Positions 53,532 through 62,060 of a DNA stretch of 64,000 nucleotides are shown here, piece by piece. The notes beneath the pieces are model-generated. The model saw only the letters and a list, made by a program, of their open reading frames with translations. It did not search any database and was not told the origin of the DNA. Source of the stretch: Candidatus Eiseniibacteriota bacterium (GTDB lineage Bacteria > Eisenbacteria > RBG-16-71-46 > CAIMUX01); contig CAIMUX010000030.1 of assembly GCA_903844735.1 (NCBI GenBank), forward strand, positions 1 through 64,000. The letters run 5' to 3'. The position numbers and the translations under genes are program-made. The first letter of the stretch is position 1. Each line of letters begins with the position of its first letter.

Positions 53532-55370
53532 CTACCACATCACCGCCTTCCCGGTGCTCCGGAACCGGCCCGCAGTCATCAGGTAGAGGTAAACCCCTCT
53601 CGAAAGTCCACGGGCTGTCGCAGAGTGCCGGCCCGCCTCGTACGTCCCCTCGGCCAACGTCGTCACCCTTCGTCCGCCGCTGTCATAGAGGGACAGCGCG
53701 ACCGGGCATGCCCATGGAAGAACGAAGTCGATGGTCACGGCGCCGGAGGGGAGTGGGTTCCCGTTGGCCCGGCACAAGAAGATGGACTCCCTGGCCATGC
53801 CGTCTTCACCCACGTCGGCAATCTGGTCCCACTCGATACGAATGTCGTCCAGGCTCGGGCTCACGGTCCCTTCCGCGGTCGCCAAAGACACCCGATACTG
53901 AAAGTACCTCGTGTAGTTCGCGACATAGCCGGATAGATCATCGCCCGATGACACGACCGGAATCCACGGCCCCATGGTGACGGGATCACTTGCTGCCCGC
54001 ACTTCAAGGCCGACGGATGTACCGGCGGGGGCGACGCAGCTCCATGTAATGTTGCCCCAGTTGTTGATAGGTCCGCCGGGGTCAAGAATCGACGACTCCA
54101 GTGAGCCGCTGCCGACGTATCCGTCCGTCAGGTCGTACCACAGGACGCTGCTGTCCCAGGAGAATGTCGCGACGACATCCATGCCGTTATCACCGTCGAT
54201 GTCCGCCGCCAGAACGTCGTTCGGACCGTCGGAAATCGAATCCACCGTGTGCTTGAGCCACGCTGTGCCTCCGCTGTTCACATCCTCGTACCAGATTACC
54301 CTGTCGAGGTTTCTTTCGTTGCTGAGCACGTCCTGATCTCCGTCGCCGTCTAGGTCCGCCGCACGCACGCTGAAGGGAGCACCGAGCCCGCTGTCCACCA
54401 CGTGCTTGGTCCATGTGCCCGCCGGTCCGTTGTTCTCCCACCACACGATTTGTCCACTGAAGGATGCCGCCAAGAGGTCCATGTGACTGTCGCCATTCAT
54501 GTCCACTACGCGAACGCTGAGCGCGCGGAGGAAGTTGGCGTCAATGACGTGCTCGGTCCAGCCGCCCCCGGCGCCGTCATTCTCCCACCAACAGATGTCG
54601 TTGGCGCTATAGGCGGCTCCCGCGATGTCCGCGTCTCCGTCACCGTCAATGTCCCCGGCGTCTGCCCACCAGGCGCCGAGGAAGCTGGCGTCGACGGTGT
54701 GTCGGAGCCAGGTGGCGCCCAATCCGTCGGTGTTCTCCCACCAGACGATGTCGCCCGCGCCGAACGCCGCTCCGCAGAGGTCGAGATCTCCGTCACCGTC
54801 AAAATCCGCGTCACAGACCGAATACGGCGCACTGATAGCCGCGTCAACGACGTGCGCCACCCAACCACCGCCCGAGCCGTCGTTCTCCCACCAGATGACC
54901 TGGTTGGCGCCTTCAGCCGTCGCGACCACGTCGATATCGCCATCCTGATCGATGTCACAGGAGTGGAGGCTGCAGGCGCCGTTGAAGGACGCGGCGATCG
55001 TGTGTTTGCCCCAGCCGCTCCCAGCGCGGTCGTTGTCCCACCAGGCGACCTCGTTTCCCTGATACGCCACGGACACGATGTCAAGGTCGTGGTCGCCGTC
55101 CAGGTCGGCGGCGGCGACACCGGCGGGTTCACCAAATGTCGTAGTGATTTCGTGCCGAAAGGGCAGGGCCGAAAGGAGTGTCAGGCTGCCGGCCGGGCTT
55201 GCCCAGTCAACCGTCTGCGAAGAAGCAAAGCGACTCTGCCACTGGGTCACGGGTCCCGGGAGACCGCCGCCGCCGGTCCAATCGGTCTGCGTGGCTTCTC
55301 CACCGCATGCGACTGCCGTGAGCATCATGCTCAGGCACAGCGAAAGACTGAGCTCGGAAATGGCTTTCAT
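53532..55370 (-). CDS. FG-GAP/VCBS-repeat lipoprotein with FlgD/Por-like tail
   Basis: A 612-residue exported protein. A lipoprotein-like signal (LSLSLCLSMMLTAVACGGE) is followed by about eight repeats of 45-50 residues with a DxDxDGDxD calcium-type loop and a WWEN tail: AAADLDGDHDLDIVSVAYQG, DADFDGDGDLDLCGAAFG, DAGDIDGDGDADIAGAAYS, AADLDGDGDQDVLSNE and others. A beta domain follows, then the FlgD-like C-terminal segment (LSLYDSGGRRVTTLAEG, RGVYLYLMTAGRF). GGAGGAGG lies just before the ATG at 55370. It is convergent with the SARP gene. It is probably a surface-exposed beta-propeller protein. Confidence 0.88.
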   Translation of the reverse strand: MKAISELSLSLCLSMMLTAVACGGEATQTDWTGGGGLPGPVTQWQSRFASSQTVDWASPAGSLTLLSALPFRHEITTTFGEPAGVAAADLDGDHDLDIVSVAYQGNEVAWWDNDRAGSGWGKHTIAASFNGACSLHSCDIDQDGDIDVVATAEGANQVIWWENDGSGGGWVAHVVDAAISAPYSVCDADFDGDGDLDLCGAAFGAGDIVWWENTDGLGATWLRHTVDASFLGAWWADAGDIDGDGDADIAGAAYSANDICWWENDGAGGGWTEHVIDANFLRALSVRVVDMNGDSHMDLLAASFSGQIVWWENNGPAGTWTKHVVDSGLGAPFSVRAADLDGDGDQDVLSNERNLDRVIWYEDVNSGGTAWLKHTVDSISDGPNDVLAADIDGDNGMDVVATFSWDSSVLWYDLTDGYVGSGSLESSILDPGGPINNWGNITWSCVAPAGTSVGLEVRAASDPVTMGPWIPVVSSGDDLSGYVANYTRYFQYRVSLATAEGTVSPSLDDIRIEWDQIADVGEDGMARESIFLCRANGNPLPSGAVTIDFVLPWACPVALSLYDSGGRRVTTLAEGTYEAGRHSATARGLSRGVYLYLMTAGRFRSTGKAVMW

Positions 55371-56182
55371 GGTCCTCCTCCTATCGGATTTGTCGGCCTG
55401 ACACGCTGAGGCCGGTCTTGTGGGGCAGCGCGCCATTGCCGATACCCTTGTCTCCCTCGGGCGGCCATCGCCGGATTCCGGAACAATCCTCGCGGTAGAG
55501 GCGCCCGCTTCAGATCGATCCAGATCGCCGCGGCGGGTTGCCATCGTTCCGCCGCCGCGATGGACTCGCCACGACACTTCCGAGTCTGGCAGGCCGGCAC
55601 ATCAGAAACGTCTCGCGAGCGTCTCAAATGAGCGGTGCGGCATTTTCTGGCTTGAGGGCGTTCGCGGAGTTTCGGACAACCGGAGGCGGAATCAGCAGGG
55701 CGAGGAGCCGGCGGACGGCACGGTGCGCGCCCCGCACCCGCGCCCGAAATGCGACCGAGACGAGAACGATGCCCGGGATGACGACCAGCGCGGTGACGGC
55801 GAGGCGGGTGTTCATGCCGAAAAGGATCGCCAGAGTCCCCGCGATGAGCAGGACATCCTTCACGAGGTTCAACAGCACGGCGCTGAACGTGGGAGAACCT
55901 CCCGTCCAACAGGCCGTCGGGGCCGCCCCCCGGTTGGCGTTTGGAGGAAATCGCCACCCATCGAGTGGTGAGCGGCGCAGCCGGGACCGCGTGCTCACAC
56001 GCGAGTGGGCCACCGTGTCATTGACGCGGCCGTCTACTCACGTGCGCGTGCACCACGGCGATTCCGACACGACGATCCCGTATGCGCTGTTTCCGAAGTA
56101 TCCGAAAGACGCGAATGCCCCACTACCAAGCAGGTAGCGCGTTTCGCTTGCCCTGGCCGCAACTCCGGTGGATTCTTCCCGC
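55371..56182. other. Intergenic region with an ABC-exporter relic
   Basis: Apart from the relic at 55693-55896, no protein is recognised. Promoters of the FG-GAP gene (minus) and of the glycosyltransferase (plus) should lie at its two ends. A short plus-strand stretch near 56040-56130 (VRVHHGDSDTTIPYALF) has a faint alpha/beta-hydrolase look but no more. Confidence 0.35.
55693..55896 (-). pseudogene. ABC exporter transmembrane-domain relic
   Basis: The minus strand reads FSAVLLNLVKDVLLIAGTLA, ILFGMNTRLAVTALVVIPGI and FRARVRGAHRAVRRLLA, matching helices 3-4 and the following coupling loop of MsbA-type exporter domains (LALVTLAVLPL-FRRRVREAYREVR). Only about 65 residues remain; neither the ATPase nor the rest of the membrane domain is present. 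Confidence 0.6.
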
Positions 56183-56923
56183 ATGTCACAGAACCCGGCT
56201 GAGCCCTTTCTCCCGAGCAAGATCGCTCTGCGAACCCTGGCGCTGATCCCAGCCCACAACGAGGCGCCCCGGATCGCTGCCGTGGTGACGGCCGCGCGCC
56301 TGCACCTCCCGGTCCTGGTGGTCGACGACGGCTCCACCGACGAGACCGCCGCACGTGCCGAGGAGGCGGGAGCTCAGGTCCTCCGCCAGGTGCCGAACCA
56401 GGGCAAGGGAGCCGCCCTGCGCGCCGGGTTTCGGCGGGCCTTGGATGAAGGATACGACGGCGTCCTCACGCTGGACGGCGACGGCCAGCACGATCCCGGC
56501 GAGATTCCGGCCTTTCTCGGAGCCTGCCGGCGGTCGCCGCACGATCTCGTGGTGGGGGCACGTTCCTTTCGGCAGATGCCTTGGGTTCGGCGGATCTCCA
56601 ACACGCTGGGACGCTGGTCATTTTCATGGGCCCTGGGGCGGCCGGTGCGGGACAACCAGTCCGGATACCGCTGGATCAGCCGCCGGCTCATGGCCGCCCT
56701 GCTCGACAGCGGCGAGGCCGGATTCGAGTTCGAGGTCGAGATGCTGGTCGTCTGCGTGTGCTCCGGCTGGATCCTTGGCTGGGTCCCCATCCGGACGATC
56801 TACGGCGACCAGGCGAGCCACATCCGGCCACTGCACCATGTGGTTCAATTCTGCCGGATGGTGCTGCATACGCGACGCGAGGTGCGGCGGGCCACCGCCG
56901 TCAAGACCGCCGTCGGGACTTGA
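56183..56923 (+). CDS. Family 2 glycosyltransferase
   Basis: A 246-residue GT-A fold glycosyltransferase of the dolichol-phosphate-mannose synthase/DPM1-like branch. TLALIPAHNEAPRIAAVV, LVVDDGSTDETAARAEEAG and LTLDGDGQHDPGEIPAFL (DxD-type metal site) are clear, followed by VGARSFRQ and DNQSGYRWISRRL. There is no C-terminal transmembrane pair, so it is a soluble or peripheral enzyme. A GTG 15 bases upstream is an alternative start; neither has a strong ribosome site. It is likely to act in polysaccharide or lipid-linked sugar synthesis. Confidence 0.88.
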   Translation: MSQNPAEPFLPSKIALRTLALIPAHNEAPRIAAVVTAARLHLPVLVVDDGSTDETAARAEEAGAQVLRQVPNQGKGAALRAGFRRALDEGYDGVLTLDGDGQHDPGEIPAFLGACRRSPHDLVVGARSFRQMPWVRRISNTLGRWSFSWALGRPVRDNQSGYRWISRRLMAALLDSGEAGFEFEVEMLVVCVCSGWILGWVPIRTIYGDQASHIRPLHHVVQFCRMVLHTRREVRRATAVKTAVGT

Positions 56924-57107
56924 CCGCCCCCCGCTCAATCCAGGCATACTCAGGATCGCATGCGCCGAACCGACCATGATTGCGGGTTCGGGATATGTCG
57001 AATCGGTCGCACCAGGCTGACGCGATCGATACAGGCTGATCCGATGTCGTGGCAGCGCACGCATGAGCCGTACGGATCAGGGCGGTGCGGGTGGAGGATG
57101 CGATCGG

Positions 57108-59384
57108 ATGCTTTGCTCACGAGTCACGAGGCTGAAGGGGTTTCGCTTCTCTTTCCCTTCCCTTGCCTCCCTCCCCTTCCTCCTTCTCTTCACTCTCTTC
57201 GCCCTCCTTACTCTCACGACCTCACCGACCCGAGCCGCGACCATCAGCGGATTCGTCCGCGACGCCGACAACGGCGAGGCACTCTCCTACGCCACCGTGA
57301 CCCTGGCCGGAAGCCCGCGGGGGGCGATGACAAACCAGAAGGGCTACTACGTCATCACCGACGTCCCCGCCGGGACGTACGCGGTCACCATCAGCTACAT
57401 CAGCTACCTGCCTGCCACGCGCGTTGTGACCCTGACGACGGACCAGGAACTGGGCCTCACGGTTGAGCTGGCACCGGGCAAGCTGCAACTGGAAACGGTC
57501 GAAGTTACGGCCAAAGCGAGCGAGCTGCAGGAGACGCCCGGCACGCTGACGATGAAGACACCCCAGCTCACGGCGATGCCGGCTGCCGTAGAGGCCGATC
57601 TCTTCCGGGCCGTGCAGGCCTTGCCCGGCGTGAGCACGCTTTCCGACTTCTCCGCCGGGCTCTACGTCCGCGGCGGAAGCCCGGATCAGAACCTCATCCT
57701 GCTCGACGATATCGACGTGTACAATCCGAGTCACCTTTTCGGCTTTTTCAGCACGTTCAATGTCGACGCCGTCAAGACGGTCGAGCTGCAGAAGGCCGGC
57801 TTCCCGGCTCGGTACGGCGGACGTCTCTCCGCGCTGCTCGATGTTCACAACCGTGACGGGAACCGCAAGCACCTCGCCGGCACGATACGATCCAGCATCA
57901 TCGCCTCGAGCGCCACCTTGGAAGGCCCCTGGCGCCGGGGATCCTGGATGGTCTCGGGCCGTCACACCTACCTCGAGCCCCTGGCCCGGGCCGCCAAGAT
58001 CGATTTCCCGTACAAGTTCTACGACGTGCACGGCCGGGTGAACTACGACGTCACGGACAACGATCGCACCAGCCTCAGCTTCTACACCGGCCATGACAAC
58101 CTCGCCTGGGATAAACATCTGTTGAATCTCGCCCTTGATTGGGGGAACGAAACCTGGAGCGCGCAGTGGACGCACATCTTCACGCAGCGTCTCTTCTCTC
58201 ACTTCGTCCTCGGGCACAGCAACTTCGACTCCCGGGCGACCTTCGCCTTTGCGGACTTCGCCTTCCGGACGAGAAACCAGATCGACGATCTCTCGCTGAA
58301 GGGAAGCTTCGCCTGGACCCCTTCCGCCTCTCACGTAGTCGATCTGGGTGCCGAGTTGAAGTCGCTCGACTTCGGTTACCGTCGCGAGGTCGGAGAGGAC
58401 CGGCTTACCTTCGACTACCGGGGTCTCTATCACGCACTCTATCTGCAGGACGCCTGGAACCCCTCCGCGGAGTGGAAGATCCAGGCAGGACTCCGCGCTG
58501 ACTACTATAGCCAGGGGAGGTACTTCCGCGTCGGCCCGCGCCTCTCCATCCAACACCAGCTCAACGAAATGACCTCCGTGCGCGCGACCTACGGACGCTA
58601 CAGTCAGTTTCTGAACCTCGTCGCCCAGGAGGGGGCGAGCTTTGCCGATATGTGGTTTCCGGTCGACCGGACGCTGCGCCCGGGCAGCGCCGACCACTAC
58701 ATCCTCGGGGTCTCCTACGGGCCGTTTGGGACCTTCGAGCTCTCCGTGGAAGGTTACTACAAGCCATACCGAAACCTTGTTGAGTTCAGCGAGGAGTTTA
58801 CCCACTCACTGGTTACTCAGGATGCCACCGTCGGCGAACTCTTCAACTCCGGCACCGGGAAGGCGTACGGGGCGGAGGTGTTCCTCCGCAACCTTTGGAA
58901 CGGTTGGGAGGGCTGGCTGGGATATGCCTACGGCGTGACCACCCGCACGATCCACGACTACAACTTCGGGAAGGCATTCCACCCCACCTACGATCGGAGG
59001 CACCAGATCGTCCTGACGCAGGAGCGCAGCCTGGGCCAGCACTTCAAGATGAGCGCCACGTTCCACTATGGCTCGGGCCAACCGATGACGCTCGCCACGG
59101 GCCGGTACACAGTGCTCGACATCACCGGGCGCAACCACGGTGCCGTCCTCGACGGCGAGAAGAACACCTCTCGTCTGCCCGACTACCACCGCCTGGACGT
59201 GGGGCTTACCCTGCACCGGCAGTTTCGTGGATGGTCGCTCGACCCGGAGATCCAGATCATCAACGTGTACAACCGGAAGAACGTCTATATCCGCTCCTAT
59301 GACACGACCGAGAACCCGGCCACCTTCCAAGATGTTACGATGCTGCCGTTCCTGCCGACCGTCGGCGTGACGGTTCATTTCTGA
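57108..59384 (+). CDS. TonB-dependent outer-membrane receptor with carboxypeptidase-like N-terminal domain
   Basis: A 758-residue receptor: signal peptide (SLASLPFLLLFTLFALLTLT...), an N-terminal CarboxypepD_reg domain (about 45-125; ISGFVRDADNGEALSYATV, VPAGTYAVTISYISY), a TonB plug (about 130-260; LPGVSTLSDFSAGLYVRGG, LLDDIDVYNPSHLFGFFSTF) and a beta-barrel to the C-terminal phenylalanine (VGVTVHF). The ATG at 57108 follows GGAGG by about eleven bases; an upstream ATG at 57063 is possible. It is energised through a TonB system such as that encoded at 25906-28344. The DUF4249-like gene 11 bases downstream is its likely partner. The ligand is unknown. Confidence 0.92.
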   Translation: MLCSRVTRLKGFRFSFPSLASLPFLLLFTLFALLTLTTSPTRAATISGFVRDADNGEALSYATVTLAGSPRGAMTNQKGYYVITDVPAGTYAVTISYISYLPATRVVTLTTDQELGLTVELAPGKLQLETVEVTAKASELQETPGTLTMKTPQLTAMPAAVEADLFRAVQALPGVSTLSDFSAGLYVRGGSPDQNLILLDDIDVYNPSHLFGFFSTFNVDAVKTVELQKAGFPARYGGRLSALLDVHNRDGNRKHLAGTIRSSIIASSATLEGPWRRGSWMVSGRHTYLEPLARAAKIDFPYKFYDVHGRVNYDVTDNDRTSLSFYTGHDNLAWDKHLLNLALDWGNETWSAQWTHIFTQRLFSHFVLGHSNFDSRATFAFADFAFRTRNQIDDLSLKGSFAWTPSASHVVDLGAELKSLDFGYRREVGEDRLTFDYRGLYHALYLQDAWNPSAEWKIQAGLRADYYSQGRYFRVGPRLSIQHQLNEMTSVRATYGRYSQFLNLVAQEGASFADMWFPVDRTLRPGSADHYILGVSYGPFGTFELSVEGYYKPYRNLVEFSEEFTHSLVTQDATVGELFNSGTGKAYGAEVFLRNLWNGWEGWLGYAYGVTTRTIHDYNFGKAFHPTYDRRHQIVLTQERSLGQHFKMSATFHYGSGQPMTLATGRYTVLDITGRNHGAVLDGEKNTSRLPDYHRLDVGLTLHRQFRGWSLDPEIQIINVYNRKNVYIRSYDTTENPATFQDVTMLPFLPTVGVTVHF

Positions 59385-59395
59385 GGAGGCGCCCG

Positions 59396-60262
59396 ATGCG
59401 CAGACTTTGTTCGGTGTCCATTTTGGCAGCGCTGCTTCTCCCCATTGTGCTCTCAGCCTGCGACTCGAGCTCGACCAGGCCCGAATTCGATTCACAGATC
59501 GTGGTCTTCGGATACCTGTATGTCGGCGAAGGGGTCGCGGGTCTCGGTGGCATTCACCTGGGTCACACCGTGCCCGTGGATGAGTACTACGACACCTGGC
59601 AAGCGGCGATCTCCAACGCCCTCGTGACGTTGCGAGCGGACGGCGCGGCCGTGGCGGACACGCTTCCCCGAGTGGGGACGGGAGTCTACGGCGACCCCGC
59701 GCTGATCATTCGGGCGAAGACCACGTACCACTTGGAGATACGTGTCGACGGAAGGACGGTCACAGCCACCACCACCACGCCCGCGGCCTTCGAGACCCCG
59801 CGCGAGCCGCGGGTCATTACCGCCGGTGTGATGCGTCAATCGGCCATCGCTGATTCGTTCCCCATCGTGATCGCGTGCCCGGACCCGAAACAGATCTTCC
59901 TTGTCGATGTCTGGTGCGCCGAGGACTGGCAGAACGCCCGCTTTATCCACCGGATCGGCGGCGGCCAGGACACGCCGCAGAGCTACGAAGAATATGGCGG
60001 CTCCGACGGTCAGCCGCGCCACATCGCAGCCTATTTCCGCCTGAAGGACCTCTCGCATTCCGACCAGGGCTATCTCGTCGGTTTCTACGGGGACATGATG
60101 TGGTTCTATGGCCAATACAAAGTAGGGATCTTCTCGATCGATGAGAACTACTACAACTACCTGTATCGCGACTACCCGGAGCGCAGCGCCGGAGTCAACG
60201 GCGGCATCGGGGTGTTCGGATCGGCCTGCCGGAAGCAGTATTCCGTGAAGGTGGTCGAGTAG
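59396..60262 (+). CDS. DUF4249-like lipoprotein
   Basis: A 288-residue lipoprotein: signal peptide and lipobox LLPIVLSAC (Cys about 22), then a beta-sandwich-like body with IVVFGYLYVGEG, ISNALVTLRADG and KTTYHLEIRVDGRTVTATTT, which follows the DUF4249 pattern in which strands of FN3-like type are combined. DUF4249 proteins are encoded beside TonB receptors in Bacteroidetes and are thought to be surface components. GAGGAGG precedes the ATG and the gene lies 11 bases after the receptor. Confidence 0.78.
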   Translation: MRRLCSVSILAALLLPIVLSACDSSSTRPEFDSQIVVFGYLYVGEGVAGLGGIHLGHTVPVDEYYDTWQAAISNALVTLRADGAAVADTLPRVGTGVYGDPALIIRAKTTYHLEIRVDGRTVTATTTTPAAFETPREPRVITAGVMRQSAIADSFPIVIACPDPKQIFLVDVWCAEDWQNARFIHRIGGGQDTPQSYEEYGGSDGQPRHIAAYFRLKDLSHSDQGYLVGFYGDMMWFYGQYKVGIFSIDENYYNYLYRDYPERSAGVNGGIGVFGSACRKQYSVKVVE

Positions 60263-60315
60263 GGGCCGCCGGAATGATCGGCCGGTCTCGCACCCGGATG
60301 ATGTAGTCTCTCCCC

Positions 60316-61713
60316 ATGAGCTTCACCGACATCCTCCGCGGCATCGCCGCACAAAGGCGCCTCGTTCTGGAGCCAGCCCACCACCCCGAGCCGTTCGCCG
60401 GTCTCGTCTACGCCAAGGAACTCGCACTCAAGGAAGACGCGCTGTGGACATTCTGGCAGGCGGAGAACCTGCCGGGCCGACCCGAGCCGATCGTCGCCGC
60501 CCCCGTTCCGCGGGGCTACCGCACAACCTCCAAGCGACGCGCAGCGTGGGGCGCCAAGGGCCTCACTCTCTCGTTCCCGGGCGCCCCACAGCGCGAGCGG
60601 GGCGGCGCGGCGTCCGGGCGTGACGTCCTGCCATCCGGGCAGGACTCCCCACCTTCCGCGCGGGACCGTGGGCATCCTGGGAGAAACATCCCGTCCTCTG
60701 CCCCGAGCCTCGCGCCGTCCGGACGAGGCATCACTCCCTCCGTGCGTGGTCTCGCCCCCTCCGCGCTTGATCTACCGGAGCACGGGGCCGTCTACGCATT
60801 TCTCATCGAGCGGATCGGGCGGCCCGCGGCTCAGCCCCTGGCGGCAGCTCTCAACTGGGTGATCGTCCGCGGCTCGGCCGGAGGACTCGCCGTCATCCTC
60901 AACGTCCGCGTGTTCGACGCCCGCGTGGTTCGCGCCGCCAAGCTGCTCGCCGAGGCGCTGCAGGCGGAGACCTTACTGGGAGTGCGGGCAGGTTTTCTCT
61001 ACCTCGACCCGACCCGGTCGGAGTACTACATCGAGGCGCACCGGCCGGCCGAGTCGCTGTCGTTCAAGCGGCTGTTCGGGCCCGACTGGCTGCAGGTCGA
61101 CGCCGGTGAAATGCGGCTGCGCTTTCCTCCGACTGTCTTCTCGCAGGTGAACGGCGCGATGTTGACGGTCATGACCGAGAGCGTGCGCTCCTTCCTCGCA
61201 CCGATCGACGGGTGCGACCTACTCGATCTTTACTGCGGCTACGGTCTGTTTTCGCTGACCGCAGGCCGCGAGGCCATTCGGGTGTTCGGGGTGGACTTCG
61301 ACGGTCCGGCCATCGCAGCAGCGCGCGCCAACGCCGCGCATTTGGGTTGCGCGGAGCGGGTTCACTTCGTTTCGGGGCGAATTGACGGCCCGTTCCTCAC
61401 CGACCGCCTGCGCTCTCCCCGTACCTCCGAGGTCATTCTTCTCGATCCGCCGCGGCAAGGTACGGAACCGGGTGTCGCCCAGGCTCTCGCCGCCCGGGCG
61501 CCGCTGCGCGTCGTCCATCTCTGCTGTGGCACCGACGAGATTCCGCGCGAGATCGCGGCCTGGTTGAAGGCCGGCTACCAGGTGCAGCGCGCGGTCCCCC
61601 TCGATCTGTTCGCCGGCACGACGAATCTCGAGACACTGCTTCTGCTGACGCCGCTGCCTCGCCCGACGCCCAAGGCTACGTTGCCTCGCCGCCGCCGCGA
61701 CCGGCCGAGGTAA
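60316..61713 (+). CDS. RNA (uracil-5)-methyltransferase, TrmA/RlmD family
   Basis: A 465-residue SAM-dependent RNA methyltransferase. The fold is clear: LLDLYCGYGLFSLTAG (SAM motif I, about 305-320), GVDFDGPAIAAARANAA, LLDPPRQGTEPGV (DPPR-G motif), HLCCGTDEIPREI with the catalytic Cys and LDLFAGTTNLETLLLL with the C-terminal Glu. It forms m5U, probably in tRNA or 23S rRNA. There is no TRAM domain or N-terminal FeS cluster. Residues about 90-155 form a low-complexity insertion of Pro/Ser/Gly/Arg repeats (for example GRDVLPSGQD, PSARDRGHPG), absent in typical family members. The start is supported by continuity; the ribosome site is weak. Confidence 0.85.
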   Translation: MSFTDILRGIAAQRRLVLEPAHHPEPFAGLVYAKELALKEDALWTFWQAENLPGRPEPIVAAPVPRGYRTTSKRRAAWGAKGLTLSFPGAPQRERGGAASGRDVLPSGQDSPPSARDRGHPGRNIPSSAPSLAPSGRGITPSVRGLAPSALDLPEHGAVYAFLIERIGRPAAQPLAAALNWVIVRGSAGGLAVILNVRVFDARVVRAAKLLAEALQAETLLGVRAGFLYLDPTRSEYYIEAHRPAESLSFKRLFGPDWLQVDAGEMRLRFPPTVFSQVNGAMLTVMTESVRSFLAPIDGCDLLDLYCGYGLFSLTAGREAIRVFGVDFDGPAIAAARANAAHLGCAERVHFVSGRIDGPFLTDRLRSPRTSEVILLDPPRQGTEPGVAQALAARAPLRVVHLCCGTDEIPREIAAWLKAGYQVQRAVPLDLFAGTTNLETLLLLTPLPRPTPKATLPRRRRDRPR

Positions 61714-61717
61714 GCTC

Positions 61718-61996
61718 GTGGCGTTCGTCTATCTCCTGCGCTGCCGCGACGGCTCGTTGTATGCGGGCAGTGCCAAGGACCTCGCGGCTCGTCTCCGACG
61801 GCACGACGCCGGGCTCGCCTCCCGCTACACGCGGGGGAGACGCCCCGTGGTCCTGGCGTGGTCACGCGAAGTAGGGACATGGGGAGATGCGCTGCGCGAG
61901 GAGTGCCGAATCAAGCGGCTGCGACGGGTCGAGAAGGAGGGCTTGATCAACGAGTCCTCCTCGGCTCTCTCACCCGCAGTAGGTACATCGCCTTGA
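61718..61996 (+). CDS. GIY-YIG nuclease-like protein (UPF0213)
   Basis: A 92-residue protein with the GIY-YIG motif in modified form, VYLLRCRDGSLYAGSAKDL, followed by RLRRHDAGLASRYTRGRRPV and EECRIKRLRRVEKEGLI, as in the YhbQ/UPF0213 family. It begins with GTG after GAGGTAAG, five bases past the stop of the methyltransferase gene, so it is probably co-transcribed. Possible DNA-processing role; no specific function is established. Confidence 0.88.
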   Translation: MAFVYLLRCRDGSLYAGSAKDLAARLRRHDAGLASRYTRGRRPVVLAWSREVGTWGDALREECRIKRLRRVEKEGLINESSSALSPAVGTSP

Positions 61997-62060
61997 TGAC
62001 GAGGTTCAAGACCCCGGCAGCCGAAGCGCCGAGGTCGCCCGCCAACCGGAGGACCGCGCC

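Noticed and set aside
56014-56137. Alpha/beta-hydrolase-like fragment (HGDSDTTIPYALF)
   Set aside because: Only a single short resemblance, with no catalytic context; too little to call.
57222-58805. 527-codon minus-strand frame inside the TonB receptor gene
   Set aside because: Antisense shadow; composition shows no membrane helices or domains.
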